A stretch of DNA of 64,000 nucleotides, taken from assembly GCA_001770655.1 (NCBI GenBank), contig MERQ01000031.1:1-64000 (forward strand), in the 5' to 3' direction. The DNA comes from Betaproteobacteria bacterium RIFCSPLOWO2_12_FULL_68_20. Its GTDB lineage: Bacteria; Pseudomonadota; Gammaproteobacteria; Burkholderiales; SG8-39. The translations under genes were made by a program, and so were the position numbers. This document shows, piece by piece, positions 55,505-64,000 of the stretch. A model generated the notes under the pieces. The model was not told the DNA's origin, did no database searches, and saw nothing but the letters and a program-made list of their open reading frames with translations. Every line of letters begins with the position of its first letter. The stretch's first letter is position 1.

Positions 55505-56467
55505 ATGATGGTCCGCGTCGTTCTTTCGTTCGTGCTGCTCGCGCTGTGCTCGCTGCCCGCCCTTTCGCAGACCTACCCCGCCCGCCCGGTGAAGATCATC
55601 GTGCCCTACGGCGCCGGCGGGCCGGCCGACATCTACGCGCGCTTTCTCGGCGCGAGGCTGCAGCCCGCGCTCGGCCAGCCGTTCGTGGTGGAGGATCGCC
55701 CCGGGGGCGGCTCGATCGTCGGCACCGACGCGGTGGCGAAGTCCGCGCCGGACGGCTACACGCTGCTGATGATGTCGAACACGCACACGGTCAACGAGAC
55801 GCTGATCCCGAAAAAGCCGTTCGAGCTGATGCGCGACCTGGCGCCGATCACCGGCGTGAACTCTTCCGACCTGATGATGGTCGTGCATCCGTCGGTGCCG
55901 GCGAATAACCTGAAGGAGTTCATCGCGCTCGCGAAGTCCAGGCCGGGCGAGCTCAACTACGCCTCGTCCGGCCCGGGCACGCCCTACCACATGGCCGGAG
56001 AGCTGTTCAAGGCGATGGCCGGCGTGAATCTCGTGCACGTGCCGCACAAGGGGAGCGACGGCGCGCGCGCGAGCATCCTCGGCGGCCAGGTGCAGATGAT
56101 GTTCGATGCCATCACCACCATGGCGCAGAACGCGCGCGCGGGAAAGGTGCGCGCCCTCGCCACCACCGGCCTGAAGCGCTCGACCGTGGCGCCCGACGTG
56201 CCGACGCTCGACGAGGCCGGAGTGCCCGGCTACGCCTCCGGGATCTGGATCGGCCTGATGGCGCCGGCGGGCACGCCGCGCCCCGTCCTCGAGCGGCTGA
56301 ACGCCGAGGTGAACAAGATCCTGAACGCGGCCGACGTGAAGGAAGCGTGGGCGAAGCAGGGCGCGGTGCCGATGGGCATGACGATCGACCAGTTCGACAA
56401 GTTCCTGCGCGCGGAGATCGTCAAGTGGGCGAAGGTGGTGAAAGTCTCGGGCGCCAGGCAGGACTGA
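55505..56467 (+). CDS. Tripartite tricarboxylate transporter substrate-binding protein (Bug/TctC)
   Basis: Signal peptide, TYPARPVKIIVPYGAGGPADIYARFLGARLQPALGQPFVVEDRPGGGSIVGTDAVAKS. Confidence 0.93.
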   Translation: MMVRVVLSFVLLALCSLPALSQTYPARPVKIIVPYGAGGPADIYARFLGARLQPALGQPFVVEDRPGGGSIVGTDAVAKSAPDGYTLLMMSNTHTVNETLIPKKPFELMRDLAPITGVNSSDLMMVVHPSVPANNLKEFIALAKSRPGELNYASSGPGTPYHMAGELFKAMAGVNLVHVPHKGSDGARASILGGQVQMMFDAITTMAQNARAGKVRALATTGLKRSTVAPDVPTLDEAGVPGYASGIWIGLMAPAGTPRPVLERLNAEVNKILNAADVKEAWAKQGAVPMGMTIDQFDKFLRAEIVKWAKVVKVSGARQD

Positions 56468-56490
56468 AAACCCGCCGCATTGGAGGCACC

Positions 56491-57129
56491 GTGGATCCTC
56501 TCCGCTTCAGTATCTTCTGGCAGATCTTCGTTCCGGCCGCGGTTTGGTTCGGCCTGGTCGGCAGCCTCGCCGGCCTGGCCGTGGGCGCGGGCTTGCTCGC
56601 TCGCAGCGAAGGCACGCTCAAGCTGCTGCGGTCGATGAACCGCTGGGTGTCGACGCGCCGGGTGCTGAAGCCTCTCGAGATCCCGCGCCGGATCGAGCCG
56701 ATCGCCGCCGGGAACAGGCGCTGGCTCGCGCTGCTGGTGCTCGCCGGCGGCGCGATCGCGCTGCTGGTCCTGGTCGCGAGCTACGGCGATTTCAGGGGCG
56801 TCATCCGGCTCGGCCGCTTGCGCACCTCCCCGGCGGCGGTCGCGGTGGGGATGGCAGTCGAAAGCTTGTACGTGGTCCTCGCGGTGGGCAGCGCGGCGGC
56901 AGTCGCCGCCGGCATCCTGCTCGCGTTCTTCCCGCGCGCCTGGAGCGCGATCGAAGCGCGCGCGAACCGGTGGTACTCGGCGCGCCAGCTGGGCGCGAGG
57001 GCGAGCGCGATGCATTTCACGCTCGACGCGCTGGCCGAGAATCACCCGCGGGCGGCGGGCTGGACCATCTCGATCGGGTCGCTGCTCGCGGCGATCGTGT
57101 TCGGAATCCTGGCCTTCGTGCGGCCCTGA
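56491..57129 (+). CDS. Hypothetical integral membrane protein (GTG start)
   Basis: VDPLRFSIFWQIFVPAAVWFGLVGSLAGLAVGAGLL.., ~4 hydrophobic segments; SD-like GGAGG. Confidence 0.65.
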   Translation: MDPLRFSIFWQIFVPAAVWFGLVGSLAGLAVGAGLLARSEGTLKLLRSMNRWVSTRRVLKPLEIPRRIEPIAAGNRRWLALLVLAGGAIALLVLVASYGDFRGVIRLGRLRTSPAAVAVGMAVESLYVVLAVGSAAAVAAGILLAFFPRAWSAIEARANRWYSARQLGARASAMHFTLDALAENHPRAAGWTISIGSLLAAIVFGILAFVRP

Positions 57130-57157
57130 CGCCGCTGGCTCGTCGCATGGGTGCAGC

Positions 57158-60100
57158 TCACCCGAGGATCACGCGCACCTCGTGGGCTTGACCGTCATCC
57201 ACGAGCGGCACCCGGGTCGGGCCGTCCGGCAGCGTCTTGCCGTCGAGCGCAGCGTAGGCGACTCCACGGCTGACGCCCTGGGGGTTCTCGACTGCAATCT
57301 CGTAGCGCGCAGAGCGATATTTGAAGACGATCCCGAACCCGGGCCACTCCTTGGGGATGCAGGGGGCAAGGCACAGGAAGGCTCCCTGCAGACGAAAGCC
57401 GAGGATCCCTTCGATGCCGGCGCGGTACAGCCATCCTGCTGAGCCGGTGTACCAGGTCCATCCGCCGCGCCCGAGGTGCGGAGCGACCGAATAGACATCG
57501 GCGGCGACGGCGTACGGCTCGACCTTGTAGCGCTGCACGTCTGCTCGCGTGCTCGTGCGGTTGATCGGATTCACGAGCGAGAACAGGCTCGCGGACTTGT
57601 CTCCCTGGCCGATTGCGGCCAAGGCAATCACCGACCACGCGGCGGCATGGGTGTACTGGCCGCCGTTTTCCCGGATGCCGGGCGGATAGCCCTTGATGTA
57701 TCCGGGATCGAGCGGCGTGCGATCGAAGGGCGGCGTGAAGAGCAGCGCCAGGCCGTCGTCCGCGCGAATGAGCTGCTCGTCCACGGCGGCCATCGCACGC
57801 AAGGCGCGAGCCGGATCCGCCGCCCCGGAGAGTACGCCCCAGGATTGCGCGATCGAGTCGATCCGGCATTCGTCGCTCGCGGCCGATCCGAGCGGCGTGC
57901 CGTCGTCGTAATAGCCGCGCCGGTACCAATTGCCGTCCCAGCCTTCCTGCTCGAGTGAGGTTCGCAGACGAGCCGTATGCTGCAGCCACCTTTCGGCGCG
58001 CGCATGCTCGTTGCGGGCTTTCGCCAAAGGCGCGAACGCGGAAAGCGTCGCATGCAGGAACCAGCCGAGCCAGACGCTCTCGCCCCTGCCCCCCTCGCCG
58101 ACCCGGTTCATGCCGTCGTTCCAGTCGCCCGTGCCGATCAACGGCAAGCCGTGCTCGCCGACGGCGAGACTCTGATCGAGCCCGCGCGCGCAGTGCTCGA
58201 AGAGCGACGCGCTCTGTTCCGCGAGCATGGGCTGGAAGTAGGCGTCGTGCTCGCCCGTCCCGAGCGGCCGGCCCTCGAGGAACGCAACGGGCTCGTCCAG
58301 CACCGCGATGTCGCCCGTCGTCCCGGCATAGTGCGCTGCAGCGTAGGCGAGCCATACCCGATCGTCGGAGATGCGCGTGCGCACGCCCTGGCCGGACGGC
58401 GGCAGCCACCAATGCTGGACATCGCCTTCGACGAACTGCCGGGCGGCGGCGCGCAGGAGATGCTCGCGCGTCATCGCCGGTCGCGACAGGGCGAGCGCCA
58501 TTGCGTCCTGGAGCTGGTCGCGGAATCCGTAACCGCCGCTCGCCTGATAGAACGCCGATCGCGCCCACACGCGGCAGGCGAGCGTCTGATAGAGCAGCCA
58601 GCGATTGAGCATGATGTCCATGGACCGATCCGGCGTTTTCACCTGTACCGTGCCGAGCACATCGTCCCAATACCCTGCGACCTCGCGCAGAACCGCGTCG
58701 AGATCGGCCGCCCGGTAGCGAACGATCAAGGATTGCGCGTCGCGCTCGGTCGCTGCCTCGCCGAGAAAGAAGACGATCTCCACCGTGCCGTCCGGCTCGA
58801 GCTCGACCGCGGCTTGAAGAGCGCCACAGGGATCGAGGCCGGCGCCGACCCGCTGCGAGAGGAGCGCTTCCCCCGCAAGCGCGGCCGGGTTGTCGAGCGT
58901 GCCGTTGCGCCCCAGGAATTCCCGCCGGTCTCCGGTCCACCCGGTCTGTCGTCCGCCCAGGTCCGCAAAGGCGACACGCGAACCGAACGCCGTGTTCCAG
59001 GGGTTGCGCGCGAGCATCGCGCCTGTCTCCGGATCGAGTTCCGTCACGACGGAGAATGCAGACGCGCTGCGGGACGGGCCGAGCACCCATTCCACATAGG
59101 CCGTGACCGAAAGCCGCCGCGGCCGCCCCGACGTGTTGCGGATCGTCAGCCGTGAGATCTTGATCGGATCGGCGAGCGGCACGTACTGGAGGAGATCGAG
59201 CGCGACACCGTGGGCGGTGTGCTCGAAGCGGCTGTACCCCTGGCCGTGCGTGGCGATATAGGGCGCGGCCTCGTCACGGATCGGCAGGGCCGTCGGCCCC
59301 CACAGCTCGCCGGTGTCCTCGTCGCGCACGTAGAGCACCTCGCCCGGCCGGTCGGTGACGGGGTCGTTCGACCAGGGCGTGAGCTGGTTCTCGCGACTGC
59401 TGACCGACCAGGTGTAGCCGCTGCCCTCGACCGCGGCCTGGAAACCGAACGAGGGATTGGCGACGACGTTGATCCACGGGGCCGGTAACCACCGCCCGGC
59501 GCCGAGGAGGGTCACGTACTCCCGTCCGTCCGAGGCGAATCCGCCGAAGCCGTTGAAGAATTCGAGCTCCGGCGGTACCGGAACGCTCTGCGGCGCCTCC
59601 ACGGACGGCACGCGCGGCGGCGGCGGCACGCCGCCGGTGTCCGCTTCCGGAAGACCGTTGAGCTGTTCCGACAGCGTCCCGTTTCTTCCGACCAGCACCG
59701 CCCGGGCCATGGAGAGAAGCAGGGCCTGGGTCTGCGACGGGATGAGATCTGCACGCAGCACAAACACGGAGCCACGCGCGGCCTCCGCTCCGATCTGCGG
59801 TCGGGACTGACCCGTCCGCACCAATGTCTCGAGCTCGACTTGAAGGTCTTGCACATAGGATGACGCGCGTTCGTTCAGGATCACGAGATCCACTGCGAGC
59901 TGCTTCATGCGCCAGTATTCGTGGGCCCGCAGCAACTGACGGACGATGGCGACGTCCTCGATGTTGTCGATCCTCGCGAGAACGATCGGGAGATCGCCGG
60001 AAATGCCCTGTGCCCAGAGTGCCGCCGGCCCTCCGCCGCCGCGACGTATGGTGTCCGGCGGCGGACGCATCGACGCATCGGCGTAGAGCACGCTGCCCGC

Positions 60101-63100
60101 GAGTCGCTGAAACAGGCTCGCCTGATCGGGATCGACGCCAAGATGGCTCAACTGCACTTGCGCGTGGGTCCACGCCAATGTGGCCGCGCGGTCGAAGGCC
60201 GTCGGGTCGTGGTGCTTGTCGGCCAGGTCCAGCACATCGCCACGGGACGGCGCGACCACCGTCCAGAATGCGATGCGCGCCGTCCTTCCCGGCGCAATCC
60301 GCAGGCGGCGGCGAAGCGCGAAGACCGGATCGAGGACGGCGCCGACCGTATTGGAAAGCGGCAGGCCGTCCACGACCGCCATCGGTGTCCGAACCTCGCG
60401 CCCGCGGCCGAGGAAACGTGCCCGGTCGGTTTCGATCTCCGGCTCGCCAACGGTTTCTCCTTCGACCACGGCCAGGTGCGCTGCCCAGATTTCAGGCTCG
60501 GCGGGCGAGCGGCGCCGCCGCGTCGCCAGGATGACGCCGACTTTGGCGAGATATTCAGTCTGCACGAACAGCTTGGAAAAGGCCGGGTGCGCCGTGTCGG
60601 CGGCGGGCGGCGCCAGCACCAGCTCGGCGCATGAGGTGAGCTCGATGTCCCGGGCCGAATTGCCCGCATTCGCGACGGATACGCGGCGCACTTCGGCGTT
60701 GTCCTCCGGCGAAACGACGACCTCGAGCATCGTGGTGATCGTGCCGTCGCGCCGGACGAACTCGGCACGATCCTCGGTGAACGTCACGTCGTAACTGTCC
60801 GGTTCGATACCGGTCGGCTGGTGGCCTGCGGACCACACGTCGCCGCTCTCCACGTCGCGCAGGAAGACGTAACTGCCCCAATCGTCGCGCGTGACGTCTT
60901 CGCGCCAGCGCGTAATCGCGGAATCGCCCCAGCGGCTGTACCCGGAGCCGGCGGCCGTCAGCATCACCGTATACCGGCCGTTCGAAAGCAGGTGCGCCTC
61001 CGGCGTGGCGCCGTGCGCGGAGCGCAGCCGTCGCACCGCCGGCAATTCCAGGTCGCGAACCGTCGCTGCCGTCTTGACCTCCTCCGCCCTGGGATGAGCG
61101 ATTGCGACATCGCGCGGCGTGCGTTCCTGCAGGAGCAGCTCCGTCGCCTGCACCATCGGCTCGGCGTGAAACCGGGCCCGCATTTCCCCATCCAGGAGCG
61201 CGTTGGCGATGGCAACCACCGTCATGCCCTGATGGTGCGCCATGAAGGCGCGGACGATCGCGACGTCCTTGCCCTCGGGCAGGCGCGTGCGCGTGTAATC
61301 CAGCGCTTCGTAAAAGCCGTAGCGACCACGCCCGCCGATGGCGGCGAGTCGGACGAAGTTGCGCGCCGCTGCTCCCGGATCGACCATGGCCGCGAGCGCC
61401 GTCGCGTAGGGCGCGACGACGGCATTCTCGCCAAGACCACGCTTCAAGCCCAGACCCGGCACGCCGAAGTTCGAATACTGATAGGTGAGCTCCAGGTCGC
61501 GGACGTTGTAGGCGGACTCCGAAACTCCCCAGGGCACACCGAGCGCGGCGCCATAGGCGATCTGCCGGCGGACGACGAGACGGCTCGTCTGCTCGAGCAG
61601 GCTGCCGGCCGGCGCGCGCATGACGAGCGACGGCATCAGATACTCGAACATCGATCCCGACCAGGAGACGAGCGCTGCGCCACGTCCGGTCGGCGTGACG
61701 GCTCGCCCGAGCCGGAACCAGTGCCGCGACGGGACATCGCCCTTGGCGATCGCCACAAAGCTCGCAAGGCGCGCCTCGGAGGCGAGCAGGTCGTAGCAGC
61801 TCGGGTCGAGGCCGCCCTCCGCGACCCGATAACCGATCGAGAGAAGCTTGCGATCCGGGTCGAGGAGAAAGCCGAACTCCATCGCGTCAGCCATGGTCCG
61901 CGCCGTCGCCTCGAGCGAGGCAAGGCGCCGTTCCAGGGCGCGGGCGTCGTCGTCGGTCCGGGCGAGGTCGCGGCGGTGACTCTCGATCGACCTGTGCGTT
62001 GCCTGCGCCCAGAACAGCATTTCGGCGCCGGCCTCGTCGCCGCGCTCGCTGGCCAGCGTGCGGGCTATGTCGAGCATCGTCGCAGCCTGAGGCCCGATTT
62101 CCGTGAAGCCCCGGCGGAGCGCGGCACTCAACGCATCGAGCGCCTCGCTCAGCTGATGCCGCGTGATCGTCTGCGTTCGGCGGTCCTCGGGAAGCCCTTG
62201 CACGGCTTCGCGCGTGAGGTTCAGGCCGTCTTCGATGCCGGCAAACCGCTCGGGATCCGATACCGGGCGGCCGATCCACTCCCGGCAGGCATTCGCCAGA
62301 GCGAGCAGGTGTCCGGCCAGATTGCCGCTATCCACCGAAGAGACGTATGGCGGGTCCAATGGGCGCAGGTCCCGCGTGTCGTACCAGTTGTAGAAGTGCC
62401 CGCGGAACCGCTGCAGGCCGCTCATCGTCACGAGCGTCGCTTCCAGCCGGTCGACGGTCTCGGCCGTTCCAGCCCAGCCGAAATCGCGCGCGCTGATTGC
62501 GCAGAGAAGGTAAAGACCGAGATTGGTGGGCGAGGTCCGGTGCGCGACCGTCGGCTTCGGGTCCTCCTGGAAATTGTCCGGCGGCAGCATGTGATCCGCC
62601 GCCGTGACGAAGGTCTCGAAGAAGCGCCACGTGCGGCGCGCGACCAGGCGCAACGCGCGGGCGTCCGCAGGCGAAACCAGCAGGCGGCCGGCGACGAGCG
62701 GCGACAGGCTCGTCCAGCGGGCGATGGCGGGCGACGCGATCCAGGCGATCACCAGCGGCGCCGCCACCGGCCAGGCCTCGTTCCCGACCAGCCAGACGGC
62801 GATCGCGGCAACGCCCCCGATCGCGACGCCACCGCTCATCTGCCGATAAAACCCGGGGAGATCGAGCCGGGGGCTCACCATGGCCTGACCCGCCGTGACC
62901 CAGTCGAGCAGATGCCGGCGGCTCACGAGCAGGCGAAACAGCGTTCTGCCGATCGCATCGGCCATCAACCATGCTTGATGCGCGAGGAACCCGACCAGCA
63001 ATGCGCTCAGGGACAAGGCGAGCCCAACATCCGCGGCGAGGGCGCGCAGGTGGCTGCGTGCGGTGATCCGGGCGCGGCGCGGCACGATCGCGGCGAGAAT

Positions 63101-64000
63101 GGGGACCAGCGTCGACAACGCGATCGTCGACAGGATGAAGCCGGTCCAGACGATGGCGGCGTGCAGAGGCAGCGTCCATCCTGTCCCGAGGGCCACGACG
63201 CTCGCCGGCGCCGACAGCGACCGGCGCAGGTTGTCGAGCATCTTCCAGCGGCCGATCAGCGGCAGCGCGCCCGCGCGGCCTGCAATCCACGGCAGCAATT
63301 GCCAGTCCCCGCGTACCCAGCGGTGCTGGCGTGCGGCGGCCACGTCGTAGCGCGACGGAAACTCCTCGACGACCTCGATATCGGACGCGAGGCCGGCGCG
63401 GGCGAACGTCCCTTCGAAGAGATCGTGGCTGAGCAGCGTGCTGTCGCGCACGCGGCCGTCGAGCGCGGCTTCGAAGGCATCCACGTCGTAGATGCCCTTG
63501 CCCGTGTAGGAGCCTTCGCCGAAGAGATCCTGGTACACGTCGGACACGGCGGCGGCGTAGGGATCGATGCCGCTCATGCTGGAGAAGATGCGCTGGAACA
63601 GCGACCCCTCGCGGCCGATCGGCAGCGAGGGCGTAATGCGCGGCTGCAATACGCCGTATCCCTCGACCACACGCCGGGTCCCGGCATCGAACCGCGGCCG
63701 GTTGAGCGGGTGCGCCATCTTGCCGACCAGCCGGCGGGCCGCTTCGCGCGGCATGCGCGTATCGGCGTCGAGCGTGATGACGTAACGCACGCCGCTCGGC
63801 GGGGCGGACAACGGTCCGCCGACGCCCACGAAAGTCGTATCGGCCGCGCCGCGGAGCAGCCGGTTCAATTCGTGGAGCTTGCCGCGCTTGCGTTCCCACC
63901 CGATCCAGCGCCGCTGCCCTTCGTTCCAGACCCGCCGGCGATGGAACAGCAGGAACCGGTCGCCCCCGGATGCCGGGCCGTAGCTGCGATTCAGGCGCGC
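57158..64000 (-). CDS. Cyclic beta-1,2-glucan synthase-like protein (NdvB/GT84-GH94), 5' end beyond window
   Basis: 2281 uninterrupted codons to window end; GT region YVITLDADTRMPREAARRLVGKMAHPLNRPRFD, two glycobiarylase/phosphorylase-type halves, GDWNDGMNRVGEGGRGESVWLGWFLHATL GH94 motif, C-term VDDGQAHEVRVILG. Confidence 0.92.
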   Translation of the reverse strand, partial: ARLNRSYGPASGGDRFLLFHRRRVWNEGQRRWIGWERKRGKLHELNRLLRGAADTTFVGVGGPLSAPPSGVRYVITLDADTRMPREAARRLVGKMAHPLNRPRFDAGTRRVVEGYGVLQPRITPSLPIGREGSLFQRIFSSMSGIDPYAAAVSDVYQDLFGEGSYTGKGIYDVDAFEAALDGRVRDSTLLSHDLFEGTFARAGLASDIEVVEEFPSRYDVAAARQHRWVRGDWQLLPWIAGRAGALPLIGRWKMLDNLRRSLSAPASVVALGTGWTLPLHAAIVWTGFILSTIALSTLVPILAAIVPRRARITARSHLRALAADVGLALSLSALLVGFLAHQAWLMADAIGRTLFRLLVSRRHLLDWVTAGQAMVSPRLDLPGFYRQMSGGVAIGGVAAIAVWLVGNEAWPVAAPLVIAWIASPAIARWTSLSPLVAGRLLVSPADARALRLVARRTWRFFETFVTAADHMLPPDNFQEDPKPTVAHRTSPTNLGLYLLCAISARDFGWAGTAETVDRLEATLVTMSGLQRFRGHFYNWYDTRDLRPLDPPYVSSVDSGNLAGHLLALANACREWIGRPVSDPERFAGIEDGLNLTREAVQGLPEDRRTQTITRHQLSEALDALSAALRRGFTEIGPQAATMLDIARTLASERGDEAGAEMLFWAQATHRSIESHRRDLARTDDDARALERRLASLEATARTMADAMEFGFLLDPDRKLLSIGYRVAEGGLDPSCYDLLASEARLASFVAIAKGDVPSRHWFRLGRAVTPTGRGAALVSWSGSMFEYLMPSLVMRAPAGSLLEQTSRLVVRRQIAYGAALGVPWGVSESAYNVRDLELTYQYSNFGVPGLGLKRGLGENAVVAPYATALAAMVDPGAAARNFVRLAAIGGRGRYGFYEALDYTRTRLPEGKDVAIVRAFMAHHQGMTVVAIANALLDGEMRARFHAEPMVQATELLLQERTPRDVAIAHPRAEEVKTAATVRDLELPAVRRLRSAHGATPEAHLLSNGRYTVMLTAAGSGYSRWGDSAITRWREDVTRDDWGSYVFLRDVESGDVWSAGHQPTGIEPDSYDVTFTEDRAEFVRRDGTITTMLEVVVSPEDNAEVRRVSVANAGNSARDIELTSCAELVLAPPAADTAHPAFSKLFVQTEYLAKVGVILATRRRRSPAEPEIWAAHLAVVEGETVGEPEIETDRARFLGRGREVRTPMAVVDGLPLSNTVGAVLDPVFALRRRLRIAPGRTARIAFWTVVAPSRGDVLDLADKHHDPTAFDRAATLAWTHAQVQLSHLGVDPDQASLFQRLAGSVLYADASMRPPPDTIRRGGGGPAALWAQGISGDLPIVLARIDNIEDVAIVRQLLRAHEYWRMKQLAVDLVILNERASSYVQDLQVELETLVRTGQSRPQIGAEAARGSVFVLRADLIPSQTQALLLSMARAVLVGRNGTLSEQLNGLPEADTGGVPPPPRVPSVEAPQSVPVPPELEFFNGFGGFASDGREYVTLLGAGRWLPAPWINVVANPSFGFQAAVEGSGYTWSVSSRENQLTPWSNDPVTDRPGEVLYVRDEDTGELWGPTALPIRDEAAPYIATHGQGYSRFEHTAHGVALDLLQYVPLADPIKISRLTIRNTSGRPRRLSVTAYVEWVLGPSRSASAFSVVTELDPETGAMLARNPWNTAFGSRVAFADLGGRQTGWTGDRREFLGRNGTLDNPAALAGEALLSQRVGAGLDPCGALQAAVELEPDGTVEIVFFLGEAATERDAQSLIVRYRAADLDAVLREVAGYWDDVLGTVQVKTPDRSMDIMLNRWLLYQTLACRVWARSAFYQASGGYGFRDQLQDAMALALSRPAMTREHLLRAAARQFVEGDVQHWWLPPSGQGVRTRISDDRVWLAYAAAHYAGTTGDIAVLDEPVAFLEGRPLGTGEHDAYFQPMLAEQSASLFEHCARGLDQSLAVGEHGLPLIGTGDWNDGMNRVGEGGRGESVWLGWFLHATLSAFAPLAKARNEHARAERWLQHTARLRTSLEQEGWDGNWYRRGYYDDGTPLGSAASDECRIDSIAQSWGVLSGAADPARALRAMAAVDEQLIRADDGLALLFTPPFDRTPLDPGYIKGYPPGIRENGGQYTHAAAWSVIALAAIGQGDKSASLFSLVNPINRTSTRADVQRYKVEPYAVAADVYSVAPHLGRGGWTWYTGSAGWLYRAGIEGILGFRLQGAFLCLAPCIPKEWPGFGIVFKYRSARYEIAVENPQGVSRGVAYAALDGKTLPDGPTRVPLVDDGQAHEVRVILG

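Noticed and set aside
62328-63899. 523-aa alternative-frame minus-strand ORF in the NdvB-like gene
   Set aside because: Out-of-frame shadow of a continuous 2281-codon reading frame with clear homology motifs.

Overview
High-GC bacterial chromosome segment, gene-dense, most consistent with a betaproteobacterium (Burkholderiales-like gene order; assignment is inference). Most of it is conserved core: hemH (cut by window start), grpE-dnaK-dnaJ, cysS, TPR protein-ppi-lpxH, a ~16 kb co-directional minus-strand run leuC-leuD-leuB-asd-fimV-truA-trpF-trpB-trpA-accD-folC-SPOR-cvpA-purF-metZ, and a second minus-strand run accA-tilS-ndk-rlmN-pilW-rodZ-ispG-hisS-yfgM-bamB-der. Accessory parts: a liv-type ABC transporter + LigB-like dioxygenase + LigC-like dehydrogenase cluster between hemH and grpE (944-8760); a 994-aa MFS/spermidine-synthase-like fusion; a TetR regulator; an AbrB/PIN toxin-antitoxin pair; an HNH-DUF6352-like-HhH glycosylase run; a TRAP transporter + DenD-like dehydrogenase + Bug-type SBP cluster; and the 3' part of a very large NdvB-like cyclic beta-glucan synthase (cut by window end). 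Most notable sub-gene signals: a SAM-II-like riboswitch upstream of metZ; three intrinsic terminators whose T-tracts run directly into the next gene's start codon (metZ, truA, dctQ); a sigma-32-type promoter so close to grpE that the mRNA should be almost leaderless; a 51-aa lipoprotein ORF missed by the ORF track and apparently a collapsed duplicate of its neighbour; and a DUF6352-like gene whose conserved N-terminus is only reachable from a CTG start. No rRNA, tRNA, IS element, prophage or CRISPR array was recognised. No wholly new multi-gene system could be demonstrated from sequence alone.
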